Source: DASRDU01 sp035560235 (GTDB taxonomy: Bacteria > Acidobacteriota > Blastocatellia > RBC074). Taken from it: a stretch of 64,000 bases of DNA. Location of the stretch: NCBI GenBank assembly GCA_035560235.1, contig DATMAG010000054.1, positions 1 to 64,000 on the forward strand, in the 5' to 3' direction. The notes under the pieces were generated by a model. The model saw only the letters and a list, made by a program, of their open reading frames with translations. It had not been told where the DNA came from and did no database searches. Positions within the stretch are counted from its first letter, which is position 1, and every line of letters starts with the position of its first letter. The translations under genes were made by a program, and so were the position numbers. Of this stretch, positions 24,228 through 32,360 are shown piece by piece.

Positions 24228-25145
24228 ATGAGCAGACTTAATCAGCTTCACGGATGCGGGACGGCGATTGTCACGCCCTTCACGCTCAATGAATCAATTG
24301 ACCGGGGCGCGCTGCGCCGACTGATCGAAATGCAGATTGAAAGCGGCGTGGATTTTCTGGTCGCCTGCGGCACGACCGGCGAAAGCGTCACGCTGAGCGA
24401 CGAAGAGCAGTTGCGCGTGATCGAAATTACCGTCAAAACCGCTGCTGGCCGCGTTCCCGTTGTGGCCGGAGCCGGTGGTTACAACACCCGCGAAGTGATC
24501 GAAAAGGTGCATCGTTATGCGAGCTTCGGCGCAGACGCGATTCTGTCGGTCACGCCCTATTACAACAAACCGACGCAGGAAGGTTTGTATCAGCATTACC
24601 GCGCCATCGCCGCCGCGAGCGAAATTCCGATCATTCTTTACAGCGTGCAGGGTCGCACCGGCGTCAATCTGGAACCGGCCACCGTCGCGCGCCTGGCTGA
24701 ACTTGAAAACATCATCGGCATCAAGGAAGCCTCAGGCAATTTCTCGCAGATTGCTGAAATCCATTCGCTCGTGCCGGAACATTTCAGAATCTTCGCCGGT
24801 GATGACAGCATGGTGCTGCCGGTCTGCGCGCTTGGCGGCGTGGGCGTGATTTCAGTCGCGTCAAATCTGATTCCGAAGGAAATGAGCGACCTGACGCACC
24901 TGTGCGAAGCTGGCAGCCTGGCCGAAGCGCGCAGGCTCTATCGCCGCCTGACGCCGCTTTTCAAGGCGCTCTTTATCGAAAGCAACCCGATTCCGGTCAA
25001 GGCCGCGATGGCAATGAACGGGCTGATCGAAGAAGTCTATCGTCTGCCGCTCGTGCCGATGAGCGAAGCGAACCGGAAGAAACTGCAACAGGTCATGGCA
25101 GAAACAGGCGTCACTGCCGATTCCGCTTTGCAAACCGCAAGTTAA
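24228..25145 (+). CDS. dapA: 4-hydroxy-tetrahydrodipicolinate synthase
   Basis: This enzyme condenses pyruvate with aspartate semialdehyde. It is a 305-residue TIM-barrel lyase: HGCGTAIVTPFTLNESIDRG, FLVACGTTGESVTLSDEEQ (substrate-binding Thr pair), YYNKPTQEGLYQHY with the catalytic Tyr, IILYSVQGRTGVNLEPATV, and the Schiff-base Lys in IIGIKEASGNFSQI. FRIFAGDDSMVLPVCALGGV follows. The usual NVPGRTG reads SVQGRTG here, a mild difference. AGAGGAG lies 7-8 nt before the ATG, directly after the inverted repeat. Confidence 0.96.
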   Translation: MSRLNQLHGCGTAIVTPFTLNESIDRGALRRLIEMQIESGVDFLVACGTTGESVTLSDEEQLRVIEITVKTAAGRVPVVAGAGGYNTREVIEKVHRYASFGADAILSVTPYYNKPTQEGLYQHYRAIAAASEIPIILYSVQGRTGVNLEPATVARLAELENIIGIKEASGNFSQIAEIHSLVPEHFRIFAGDDSMVLPVCALGGVGVISVASNLIPKEMSDLTHLCEAGSLAEARRLYRRLTPLFKALFIESNPIPVKAAMAMNGLIEEVYRLPLVPMSEANRKKLQQVMAETGVTADSALQTAS

Positions 25146-25155
25146 TGCTGACTGC

Positions 25156-25226
25156 AACGCAAAGAAGCAAAGATCGCAAAGCCGGGAATGCTTCCATTCG
25201 CTTTGCGCTCTTTGCTTCTTTGCGTT
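25156..25226. repeat. 26-bp near-perfect inverted repeat between dapA and dapD
   Basis: Arms at 25156-25181 and 25201-25226 pair at 25 of 26 positions around a 19-nt loop, with words such as ACGCAAAGAAGCAAAGATCG. A single related arm (CGCAAAGATCACAAAG) occurs at about 32884-32900 before mfd. Confidence 0.88.
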
Positions 25227-25242
25227 TTATCGTTCTGAAATA

Positions 25243-26094
25243 ATGACCACGACTCTCGAACAACAGATTGAATCCTTCTTTGCGCTTCCTGCTTCTGACC
25301 TGACCGGGCAGACGAAAGAGAACGCGCTCGCTGTTTTCAGTGAATTCAGGCAGGCGCTCAATCGCGGCGAAGTGCGCGCGGCCAGTCGCAACGCTGATGG
25401 CCGCTGGATCGTCAACGCCTGGGTCAAGCGCGGCATCCTGCTCGGCTTTCGCCTGGGCGGGCTGACGGACTGCTCGATCAATGATGACTTTCGTTTCTTT
25501 GACAAGGACACTTATCCGCTCAAACGCGTGACGATCAATGACGGTGTGCGCATCGTGCCTGGCGGATCATCCGTGCGCGAAGGCGCGCACCTCGGCACGG
25601 GCGTGACGATTATGCCTCCGGCTTACGTCAACGTCGGAGCCTTCGTTGATGACGGCACGATGATTGATTCGCACGCGCTGGTCGGAAGCTGCGCGCAGGT
25701 CGGCAAACGCTGCCACATCAGCGCCGCCGCGCAGATCGGCGGAGTGCTGGAACCTGTCGGCGCGCTGCCCGTCATCATCGAAGACGAAGTTCTGATCGGC
25801 GGCAACTGCGGCGTGTACGAAGGCGCAATCGTGCGTGAAGGCGCAGTCCTCGCGTCAGGCGTGATCCTGACCGGGGGAACTCCCGTCTGCGATGCCGTGC
25901 GCGGCGAAGTTTATCGCCGCACCGATGACCGCCCGCTCGAAATTCCCGCCGGAGCTGTCGTCGTCGCCGGTTCCCGCGCCATCACCGTCGGCCCGCTGAA
26001 AGATCAGGGCCTGTCGGTTTACACCCCGATCATCGTCAAGTACCGCGATGAAAAGACTGAGGCATCGGTGAAGCTGGAAGATTTCCTCAGATAA
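25243..26094 (+). CDS. dapD: tetrahydrodipicolinate N-succinyltransferase
   Basis: This enzyme transfers a succinyl group from succinyl-CoA to tetrahydrodipicolinate, so the organism uses the acylated (succinylase) DAP route. The 283 residues comprise an N-terminal helical part (to about residue 100: LEQQIESFFALPASDLTG, VRAASRNADGRWIVNAWVKR) and a left-handed beta-helix of hexapeptide repeats: GVRIVPGGSSVREGAHLGTG, PAYVNVGAFVDDGTMIDSHA, LVGSCAQVGKRCHISAAAQI, VLIGGNCGVYEGAIVREGAV. Length fits the family (about 270-285). Its product should be processed by an aminotransferase, not found in the window, and by the DapE-like hydrolase downstream. Confidence 0.95.
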   Translation: MTTTLEQQIESFFALPASDLTGQTKENALAVFSEFRQALNRGEVRAASRNADGRWIVNAWVKRGILLGFRLGGLTDCSINDDFRFFDKDTYPLKRVTINDGVRIVPGGSSVREGAHLGTGVTIMPPAYVNVGAFVDDGTMIDSHALVGSCAQVGKRCHISAAAQIGGVLEPVGALPVIIEDEVLIGGNCGVYEGAIVREGAVLASGVILTGGTPVCDAVRGEVYRRTDDRPLEIPAGAVVVAGSRAITVGPLKDQGLSVYTPIIVKYRDEKTEASVKLEDFLR

Positions 26095-26100
26095 GCCTCA

Positions 26101-26164
26101 AAACAACGAAACACACGGAAAGCTGCTGAGTCTGTCTGGTTCCTTTTCGTCTGTTTCGTTGTTT
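26101..26164. repeat. 12-bp inverted repeat after dapD
   Basis: AAACAACGAAAC (26101-26112) pairs perfectly with GTTTCGTTGTTT (26153-26164), starting 7 nt after the dapD stop. A second hairpin, CTGCTCAA / TTGAGCAG, follows at 26192-26215. No T-run is present, but together they may end the operon transcript. Confidence 0.7.
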
Positions 26165-26217
26165 CCGTCTGTTCCGTCATCTCTCCTGTTGCTGCTCAAA
26201 TTGCCGATTGAGCAGGG

Positions 26218-26246
26218 TTGGCGTTTTGTGACCTGCCCACTATAAT
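26218..26246 (+). promoter_or_regulatory. sigma70 promoter of the dapE-like gene
   Basis: TTGGCG (26218-26223), a 17-nt spacer and a perfect TATAAT (26241-26246) give a start near 26253, about 45 nt before the ATG. Confidence 0.68.
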
Positions 26247-26296
26247 CGCTCCCTCAATTCCGACTTTGCATTCCGCATTCAATCAGACTTCAGGTT

Positions 26297-27307
26297 ATGG
26301 AAATCGTCAGCTTTCTGCGCGAATTTATGTCGGTGGAATCCACCACCTGGAATGAGGGCGCGGCGTGCCGCTGGCTGCGGGATTATCTGAGCAGCGCGGG
26401 GTTTGAAGTCACTACACAACAGGTCAGCGATGAGCGCGTGAATGTGCTGGCAAAGGTCGGTGATCCGCTTGTGACCTTCTCTTCGCACATTGACACGGTG
26501 CCGCCTTACATTGCGCCGAGTGAGGATGAACAGAATGTTTACGGGCGCGGCGCGTGTGATGCGAAGGGAGTGATTGCGGCGCAGGTCTTTGCGGCGCAGC
26601 GGCTGCGCGATGAAGGGTTGCGCGATTTCGGGATGCTTTATGTGGTTGGTGAAGAGGACGGCAGCGACGGCGCGCGCGTGGCAAATGAACTGCCGAATCG
26701 CAATCGCTTTCTGATCAACGGCGAGCCGACCGAAAGCCATCAGGCGACGGCCAGCAAGGGCGCGCTGCGCGTTGTGATTGAAGCGACGGGCAAAACAGCG
26801 CACGCGGCTTATCCTGAATACGGCGAATCAGCGATTGAAAAGCTGCTGGATGTTCTCAACGACATTCGCCGGATGAATCTGCCGACTGACGCAAAGCTCG
26901 GCGCGACGACTTACAACATCGGAACCATCAGCGGCGGGCGCAAGCCGAATGTCGTTCCTGATTTTGCATCGAGTGAAATCATGTTTCGCACCGTGACTCA
27001 TCCTGATGAAATTTATCAGGCAGTGGTTGAAGTCGCAGCCGGGCGCGCCGAAGTCAGGCGCGGCTTTTCGCTGGTGCCGATTCACATCAACACGGTGACT
27101 GAACTGGCGCACATCCCGACAAATGTGGTGCGCTTCGGCACTGACATTCCGTGCCTGACGAACTGGGGCGAGCCGCTGCTCTTTGGCCCCGGCTCGATTC
27201 ACGACGCGCACACGACGCACGAATTCATCTCGAAGGCAGAACTGAAAAGCGCCGTTGATGTTTACGCGCAGATGGGAAGGATTCTGCTCAAACGAGCAAA
27301 CAGTTGA
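26297..27307 (+). CDS. M20-family zinc hydrolase, DapE/ArgE-like deacylase
   Basis: This 336-residue metallohydrolase of the M20 family is probably succinyl-diaminopimelate desuccinylase, given the dapD gene upstream. Metal and active-site motifs are in order: FSSHIDTVPPY (His and adjacent Asp), YGRGACDAKGVIAAQVFAAQ (bridging Asp), VVGEEDGSDGA (general base Glu and metal Glu), FLINGEPTES, a dimerisation domain with GKTAHAAYPEYGESAIEKL, and SIHDAHTTHEFIS with the last metal His. It is shorter than E. coli DapE (375) and resembles acetyl-lysine/acetylornithine deacetylases too, so exact specificity is open. It has its own promoter and is outside direct riboswitch control. Confidence 0.85.
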   Translation: MEIVSFLREFMSVESTTWNEGAACRWLRDYLSSAGFEVTTQQVSDERVNVLAKVGDPLVTFSSHIDTVPPYIAPSEDEQNVYGRGACDAKGVIAAQVFAAQRLRDEGLRDFGMLYVVGEEDGSDGARVANELPNRNRFLINGEPTESHQATASKGALRVVIEATGKTAHAAYPEYGESAIEKLLDVLNDIRRMNLPTDAKLGATTYNIGTISGGRKPNVVPDFASSEIMFRTVTHPDEIYQAVVEVAAGRAEVRRGFSLVPIHINTVTELAHIPTNVVRFGTDIPCLTNWGEPLLFGPGSIHDAHTTHEFISKAELKSAVDVYAQMGRILLKRANS

Positions 27308-27379
27308 AATCAGGCGGGCCGCCAGGTGTCCTGCTGATGTCTGTCATACTTTTGAAAATTACGGAGAGTTAGAGAACCA

Positions 27380-27637
27380 ATGCCAACTGCAAAATTCACT
27401 GCTGAACCCGACACTCCTGAATACGTTGCTTCCGACTGGCTGATTACGATTCACAACGCCTACCGCCAGATTGATTTTGCGATTGCCAAATCGCCCGACC
27501 CGGAAGGCTTTATCGAAAAGCTGCGCGAAAGAGTCCGGCGCGATTACGAACAGAACCGCGAAGAGATGGGCTGGACTGAACGCACCCGCGACATCGCCGC
27601 TCGCTCGCTCGAAATCGTGCTGGAAACGAGAAGATAA
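27380..27637 (+). CDS. conserved-looking hypothetical protein (85 aa)
   Basis: This 85-residue soluble protein belongs to no family I recognise. It has a short N-terminal tail, a helical segment WLITIHNAYRQIDFAIAKSP, then charged amphipathic helices (FIEKLRERVRRDYEQNREEM and RTRDIAARSLEIVLETRR). It has no Cys, signal or membrane segment. GGAG and GAGA lie 10-20 nt before the ATG. It lies 72 nt after the dapE-like gene and before a convergent operon. Codon use is like its neighbours, so it is probably real. The helical, charged composition might suit a small regulatory or adaptor protein. Confidence 0.6.
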   Translation: MPTAKFTAEPDTPEYVASDWLITIHNAYRQIDFAIAKSPDPEGFIEKLRERVRRDYEQNREEMGWTERTRDIAARSLEIVLETRR

Positions 27638-27650
27638 CGCCGTCTTTTGC

Positions 27651-27717
27651 TGATGCCTGAATCCTGAAACCTGGTTACTGCTTTTGCAGCATAAAAGGAA
27701 TCATGACTCAGGCATCA
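27651..27717. repeat. inverted repeat between convergent genes
   Basis: TGATGCCTGA (27651-27660) pairs perfectly with TCAGGCATCA (27708-27717), and related CTGAATC/CTGAAAC words fill the loop. It lies between the 85-aa gene and cheR and could serve as a two-way terminator. Confidence 0.6.
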
Positions 27718-27725
27718 GGAATCAG

Positions 27726-28646
27726 CTATGACGTGCGCTGAAAGAATGAAGGGCATTCGGGCACAGGCTTGAGGCGCGGGTGTTCGACGAGAGAACTTTC
27801 AGCGGGCGCAACCATCAGATAACCGCCTTCGCGCACGGAGCGGCTCAGGCGTTCGACCATCTGCCGCGCCGCCATTCCGTGCAGATAAAGCAGCAGGTTT
27901 GAGCAGACGATCAGATCAAACCGGCTGCTGACTCCCTTCCAGAAAATCGCATCCAGCAGATTGACGCGCCGGAAGGCGACCAGCCGACGAATGGCCGGGA
28001 TGACTGTGTAACGTTCGTCGAGCAACGCATCGGATGTGCGGGCTGAATGCTCGAAGTAACGTTCGCGCACCCTGCCGCTGACGACGCGCAGTGACGGAAT
28101 CTGATAGCGGGCGCGACTAGCTTCAAGCAGCGCACGGTTGCGGACGTCAGTGGCAAAGACATCAACCTGCACAGGCCCGCGTGGCGGATTGACCTGATCG
28201 AAGGCGATGGCCAGCGAAAAGGCCTCTTCGCCGGTTGAGCAGGCGGCGCTCCAGATGCGCAGGCGGTCGTCTTTCAGGTAACTGCGCGCCGGTTGACTGG
28301 CGGGCTGATGCGCGGCGATGAGTTCAGGCAGGATGCGTTCGCGCAGAAAATCGAACTGCTGCGGCTCGCGGAAGAAATATGTTTCGCCGGGCGCGGCCTC
28401 TTCAACGAGCGAGAGCAGTTCGCTTTCGCTCGAAGCAGCCAGGCGACAGTATTCATCCGTGGGCACACGCAACCGCGCCGCCTTGCGCGCAATGGCCGTC
28501 GTGATTTTGTTGCGCGCCGAAGGATTGATTGCCCAGCCGTAATGTTCAGCCAGCGCTTCCTCCAGTTTTTTAAGTGAGGCTTCTTCTTCCACAGCAGCGT
28601 TTGATGATGCGTAACGCGACGTGATGACGGGTGAAACGTCACGCAT
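27726..28646 (-). CDS. CheR-type protein-glutamate O-methyltransferase
   Basis: This SAM-dependent methyltransferase of 306 residues modifies glutamates of chemoreceptors or related signalling proteins. The N-terminal all-helical CheR_N domain (LKKLEEALAEHYGWAINPSA) is followed by the GETYFFREPQQFDFL hinge and the SAM-binding IWSAACSTGEEAFSLAIAFD. VFATDVRNRALLEASRARYQ, FDLIVCSNLLLYL and GGYLMVAPAESSLVEHPRL complete the catalytic fold. The first 20 residues are extra. The start overlaps the moaC stop (TAATG), an odd partnership with a cofactor gene. No other chemotaxis gene is in the window. Confidence 0.93.
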   Translation of the reverse strand: MRDVSPVITSRYASSNAAVEEEASLKKLEEALAEHYGWAINPSARNKITTAIARKAARLRVPTDEYCRLAASSESELLSLVEEAAPGETYFFREPQQFDFLRERILPELIAAHQPASQPARSYLKDDRLRIWSAACSTGEEAFSLAIAFDQVNPPRGPVQVDVFATDVRNRALLEASRARYQIPSLRVVSGRVRERYFEHSARTSDALLDERYTVIPAIRRLVAFRRVNLLDAIFWKGVSSRFDLIVCSNLLLYLHGMAARQMVERLSRSVREGGYLMVAPAESSLVEHPRLKPVPECPSFFQRTS

Positions 28647-29143
28647 TATTTTTTGTCTCCGTTTCTTTTCCAGTCTCCTGATCTGCCGCCGCTTTTGCGC
28701 TCCAGGCGAATGTCTGTGATCGTCATCTCACGATCAATCGCTTTGCACATATCGTAAAGCGTCAGCGCCGCAACTGACACGGCGGTGAGCGCTTCCATTT
28801 CAACGCCGGTCTGCGCCACGGTCGAAGCCGTTGCCGTAATCTGTGCGCCACGGCGACCCAGCCTGATCTGCACGTCAGCGTGCGAGAGCGCCAGCGAATG
28901 ACACAGCGGAATCAGTTCCGCCGTGCGTTTGGCAGCCATGATTCCGGCCAGTCGCGCCGTTTCGAGCGGATCGCCTTTCGGCGTCCGGCGTTCACGAATG
29001 GCTTTGATCGTGGCCGCTGACATCGTGACAAAACCGCTCGCTTCAGCGACCCGCGCCGTTGACGCTTTCGCGCCGACATCAACCATCGTGATGCGGCCTT
29101 CGGCGTCGAGGTGCGAAAGTTGTGATGCTGCCTTCTTGTTCAT
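28646..29143 (-). CDS. moaC: cyclic pyranopterin monophosphate synthase
   Basis: MoaC makes cyclic pyranopterin monophosphate from the MoaA product in molybdenum-cofactor synthesis. The 165 residues contain the expected blocks: HLDAEGRITMVDVGAKASTA, AKRTAELIPLCHSLALSHAD (catalytic region), TGVEMEALTAVSVAALTLYD and MCKAIDREMTITDIRLERKS. Length fits the family (about 160). It is the middle gene of a tight operon: ATGA overlap with moeA upstream and TAATG overlap with cheR downstream. moaA is not in the window. Confidence 0.97.
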   Translation of the reverse strand: MNKKAASQLSHLDAEGRITMVDVGAKASTARVAEASGFVTMSAATIKAIRERRTPKGDPLETARLAGIMAAKRTAELIPLCHSLALSHADVQIRLGRRGAQITATASTVAQTGVEMEALTAVSVAALTLYDMCKAIDREMTITDIRLERKSGGRSGDWKRNGDKK

Positions 29144-30348
29144 CGCAACAGAATCACTTCGGCCAGTTCACCGGCTTCAATGTTTTTGCGGTCTTCAGGC
29201 ACGACGATCAGCGCGTCGGCCTGCATAAAGGCCACGAGGTCAGATGACCCGCTCCATTTCAAAGGCTCGGCTTCAGCGCGGCCATTGTTGATGACGATGC
29301 GCGCCGGCTGGTGGCTGCGGCGCGGCGGTGCGCCTCTGGTCGTGCGCGTGACGTGAGCCTGCACACGCGGCAGGCTGATTTCAGCCGCACCCTGCATCTT
29401 CAGCAATACCGGCAGCGCGAAGATGTGAAAGGCGACCGCGACCGAAACCGGATTGCCGGGCAGACCAAAAATCACCTTGTTGCCAAGCTTCGCAAAGACC
29501 GTTGGCTTGCCGGGATGCATCGCTACTTTTTCGACGTGAACCTCAGCGCCGAGTTCGCTGAGCGCAGGCTTGACGAGATCGTAATCGCCCATCGAAACGC
29601 CGCCTGACAGCATCACGACATCTGATTTGCTGGCAGCTTCGGCAATCGCCTGTTTTGTGGCGTCAAAATCATCCGGCACGATTCCGGCGCTCAGGACTTC
29701 TGCGCCTGCGGCAGTGGCGTAACCGGCCAGCGAATAAGTATTCGAATTGCGAATCTGTGACGGCCCCGGCGTCGCGGCCACTTCGACGAGTTCGCTGCCG
29801 GTTGAAAGCAGCGTCAGGCGCGGGCGCGCTGAAACCGTCACCTGTGCGTAACCAAAACTGGCAAGAACTGCGGCCACTGCGGGACTGATGCGCGTGCCTG
29901 CCGCCACCATCACTTCGCCTGCTTTGGCCTCAATGCCGCGCGGCGTGATGAATTGTCCTGAAGTGACTGGTTCCTCGATTTCAACAGTCTCGCCGCTGAC
30001 GCGAATGACTTCGATCTTCTGCACCGCGTCGGCGCCTTCGGGGACAGGCGCGCCGGTCATAATTCGCACGGCTTCACCCGAAAGAATGGCGCGATTGAAA
30101 ATCTGTCCCGCCGCAACTTCACCGACCTGTCGCAGCCGCGCCGGGTTTCCCGGTGTTGCGCCGTTCGTGTCAGCGGCCCGCACTGCATAACCATCCATCC
30201 GCGCGCGATTGAAAGGCGGCTGATCAGTATCAGCGACCGCTTCGGAACGCAGCACACACCCAACAGCAGCGGTCAGCGCGATCTCTTCAGCCGCGAGCAG
30301 GGGCGCGTGATCCAGCATGATTGCGAGGGCGTCTTCGATGCGGAGCAT
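29140..30348 (-). CDS. moeA: molybdopterin molybdenumtransferase
   Basis: MoeA inserts molybdate into adenylylated molybdopterin. The protein has 402 residues from the ATG at 30348: MLRIEDALAIMLDHAPLLAA, DQPPFNRARMDGYAVRAAD (domain I), a domain II insert (PARLRQVGEVAAGQIFNRAI, IMTGAPVPEGADAVQKIEV), and the MoaB/MogA-like domain III with LSTGSELV, SGGVSMGDYDLVKPAL and VIFGLPGNPVSVAVAFHIF. The C-terminal domain IV follows. The frame runs upstream to 30450 but has no other good start there, and that part lies in a tRNA terminator. A perfect GATCAGCC hairpin (30361-30378) sits in the short leader. The gene is first of moeA-moaC-cheR. Confidence 0.96.
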   Translation of the reverse strand: MLRIEDALAIMLDHAPLLAAEEIALTAAVGCVLRSEAVADTDQPPFNRARMDGYAVRAADTNGATPGNPARLRQVGEVAAGQIFNRAILSGEAVRIMTGAPVPEGADAVQKIEVIRVSGETVEIEEPVTSGQFITPRGIEAKAGEVMVAAGTRISPAVAAVLASFGYAQVTVSARPRLTLLSTGSELVEVAATPGPSQIRNSNTYSLAGYATAAGAEVLSAGIVPDDFDATKQAIAEAASKSDVVMLSGGVSMGDYDLVKPALSELGAEVHVEKVAMHPGKPTVFAKLGNKVIFGLPGNPVSVAVAFHIFALPVLLKMQGAAEISLPRVQAHVTRTTRGAPPRRSHQPARIVINNGRAEAEPLKWSGSSDLVAFMQADALIVVPEDRKNIEAGELAEVILLR

Positions 30349-30386
30349 TGCAGGAGGCAGATCAGCCCAGGCTGATCTTTCACAAG

Positions 30387-30420
30387 ATAGAAAAGCCGCC
30401 CACCAGAGAGCGAGCGGCTT
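30387..30420 (-). terminator. intrinsic terminator of the tRNA operon
   Basis: On the minus strand AAGCCGC (30420-30414) pairs with GCGGCTT (30399-30393), followed by TTCTATC. It lies between tRNA-Asp and moeA. Confidence 0.7.
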
Positions 30421-30481
30421 GAGAATGTATAGGGAAAATAAGAACCGCAAATGAATTCTGACAGGTTCGCTTCGAGCTTAA

Positions 30482-30563
<82 letters not shown>

Positions 30564-30629
30564 GCCTGCGAACTTGTCAACTGCCCTGCCAGTCAATCTC
30601 AAATTTCAAATTTGAAATCTTCTGATCGG

Positions 30630-30704
<75 letters not shown>

Positions 30705-30726
30705 GAACCCTTCCAGAGCAGGCGCA

Positions 30727-30755
30727 ATGGTACAGACCAGGTACTGGCATGTCAA
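30727..30755 (-). promoter_or_regulatory. sigma70 promoter of the tRNA operon
   Basis: On the minus strand a perfect TTGACA (30755-30750), 17-nt spacer and TACCAT (30732-30727) lie 23 nt before the tRNA-Val 5' end. Confidence 0.75.
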
Positions 30756-30758
30756 GCT

Positions 30759-30786
30759 TTGAGCGCAAATCGCCATCAGGTATACT
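30759..30786 (+). promoter_or_regulatory. sigma70 promoter of the VWFA protein gene
   Basis: TTGAGC (30759-30764), a 16-nt spacer and TATACT (30781-30786) place the start near 30793. It lies back-to-back with the tRNA promoter and supports the ATG at 30848 as the real start. Confidence 0.62.
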
Positions 30787-30847
30787 GGCCGCCCCTGAAT
30801 GGTCGCGCAGTTCACCGCATTCGTCGCTTCCGGCTTCAACTTTCATC

Positions 30848-31951
30848 ATGGAACAGTCATCAATGTTTGTTCTTCCGCTTTCCGCCCGGCTGATCTGTAT
30901 CGCGCTGGCGGTACTCTGCATGCTGCTTCCGACTGTTCAGGCGCAGGAAAAACGGGAGAAGACAGAGGAGCAGGAAGGGACAGTGCGCATCAACACCGAA
31001 CTGGTTTCGGTTGAGGTGACCGTGACTGACCGGACCGGACTTAAAAACGCTCCGGCGCTCAAAGCCGCTGACTTTGCAATTTATGAAGACGGTGTGCCGC
31101 AGAAGATCAGCAGCTTTTCGACGGCTGAAGTTCCCTTCAACCTGGTGCTGCTGATTGACACTTCGGGCAGCACACGCGAAGACCTTGACCTGATTCGTCA
31201 CGCAGCGCGGCGCTTTCTGAATCAGTTGCGCCCGGATGACCGCGTTGCGATTGTGGCCTTTCACGAAGAGGTTGAGCTTCTGCAGGATCTGACCTCAGAT
31301 CGCAGCCGCCTTGAAGCCGCGCTCAATCGTCTGCCGCAGGGAGGGGGCAGCGCCGTTTATGATGCCGTGCTGCTGTCGCTTCAGGAGGTTCTCAAAAAGA
31401 TCGAAGGGCGCAAGGCCATCATCATGCTCAGCGATGGCGTTGATTCGTTCGGTTATTCGACTTATGAAGAACTGCTGCCGGAAGTGGAACGAGCCGGGGC
31501 CGCGCTCTACTTTCTGGAATGGGACACTGAAGCCTTCACCGAAGCCGGAATGCTGCGCGACTGCAATGACGATCTGCATTTCAAGTTTTCGCGCAAGCAG
31601 TTGAAAAAATATTACGACGCCTCGCGCAGCGGCACCATCAGGCTTGAAAACTCCTGCCTCATTCCGAAGGATCAGAAGAAGCAGATCAATCACTTCCTGT
31701 ACGAAGCCGCTCGCAGCGAACTGCGAACGATGGCCGACAAGACGGGCGGGCGCGTGCTGCCGGTCAAAACGCTCGAACAGCTTGACCCTGCCTACGCGCA
31801 GATCGCCGCTGAATTGCGCACGCAGTACTCCATCGCCTATTACCCGACCAATGACAAACGCGACGGCACCTGGCGCAAACTGCGCGTCGAAATCAAACGT
31901 CAGGGCTGGATGGCAAAGGCCCGTCCGGGTTATCGCGCTCCCAGGGATTAG
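30848..31951 (+). CDS. secreted VWFA-domain protein (acidobacterial TIGR03436 type)
   Basis: This protein has 367 residues. A signal peptide (LICIALAVLCMLLPTVQAQ) is followed by a beta-rich N-terminal region typical of the family: VRINTELVSVEVTVTDRTG, ADFAIYEDGVPQKISSFSTA. The von Willebrand A domain has a full MIDAS motif, LVLLIDTSGST, with DDRVAIVAFHEEVELLQDLT and IIMLSDGVDSFG. The C-terminal part has RTMADKTGGRVLPVKTLEQL and a YSIAYYPTNDKRDGTWRKLR strand. Such proteins are numerous in Acidobacteriota and are presumed periplasmic or outer-surface binding proteins; ligands are unknown. A Cys pair (LRDCNDD and ENSCLIP) in an inserted loop (about 245-280) could form a disulphide. Confidence 0.93.
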   Translation: MEQSSMFVLPLSARLICIALAVLCMLLPTVQAQEKREKTEEQEGTVRINTELVSVEVTVTDRTGLKNAPALKAADFAIYEDGVPQKISSFSTAEVPFNLVLLIDTSGSTREDLDLIRHAARRFLNQLRPDDRVAIVAFHEEVELLQDLTSDRSRLEAALNRLPQGGGSAVYDAVLLSLQEVLKKIEGRKAIIMLSDGVDSFGYSTYEELLPEVERAGAALYFLEWDTEAFTEAGMLRDCNDDLHFKFSRKQLKKYYDASRSGTIRLENSCLIPKDQKKQINHFLYEAARSELRTMADKTGGRVLPVKTLEQLDPAYAQIAAELRTQYSIAYYPTNDKRDGTWRKLRVEIKRQGWMAKARPGYRAPRD

Positions 31952-32166
31952 GCCATTCGCTTCATCCCATATCGTGCGATCATCCCAACCATTTCCGGCG
32001 CAGCCTCACCTTCAGGGCCGACAAGCGCGACTGTTCTGTCACTGAAACTTCAGCCTAACCCGCCGCACTGCAATGACTTTTCAATCCGGCATTCCGGCGC
32101 TCTCCGGCAGGCACGCCCGTTGCTCAGGGGAAGGCTGTCCCGAGGTTATTTTTCTGGAGGTGTCTT

Positions 32167-32289
32167 ATGGCCGGAATCAGCCGCGAACAGCAGCAGCAGG
32201 ATATGAAATCACTGACCTGGTTTCTGATCTTTTTCAATCTCGCTCTGTTCGGCATTTTTCTGACGCTCTGTTTTTATCGAAACGTATAA
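32167..32289 (+). CDS. 40-residue single-span membrane microprotein
   Basis: A short open frame has a near-consensus ribosome site, GGAGGTG, 4 nt before its ATG. The polar Gln-rich N-terminus MAGISREQQQQDMKS is followed by one hydrophobic segment, LTWFLIFFNLALFGIFLTLC, and a short FYRNV tail. It resembles small inner-membrane proteins that modulate larger complexes, but I recognise no family. It stands alone between the VWFA gene (215 nt upstream) and the heptose adenylyltransferase gene, with a GC hairpin after it. The ribosome site, hydrophobicity and clean stop make a real gene likely. Confidence 0.66.
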   Translation: MAGISREQQQQDMKSLTWFLIFFNLALFGIFLTLCFYRNV

Positions 32290-32306
32290 CGATCCCGAAT
32301 CAACGT

Positions 32307-32334
32307 GCGGCGACAGTTGTGTTTCTGTCGCCGC
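32307..32334. terminator. GC hairpin after the microprotein gene
   Basis: GCGGCGACAG (32307-32316) pairs perfectly with CTGTCGCCGC (32325-32334) around an 8-nt loop, 17 nt after the stop. There is no T-run, so it is only terminator-like. Confidence 0.55.
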
Positions 32335-32360
32335 GCGCCCGCCTGGAAAAAGCTCCTCAC

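Noticed and set aside
31955..32050. Minus-strand fragment reading DRTVALVGPEGEAAPEMVG and on to a stop, as a gene remnant
   Set aside because: It is about 33 codons between stops with no start codon or ribosome site, and matches no family I recognise; chance is as likely.
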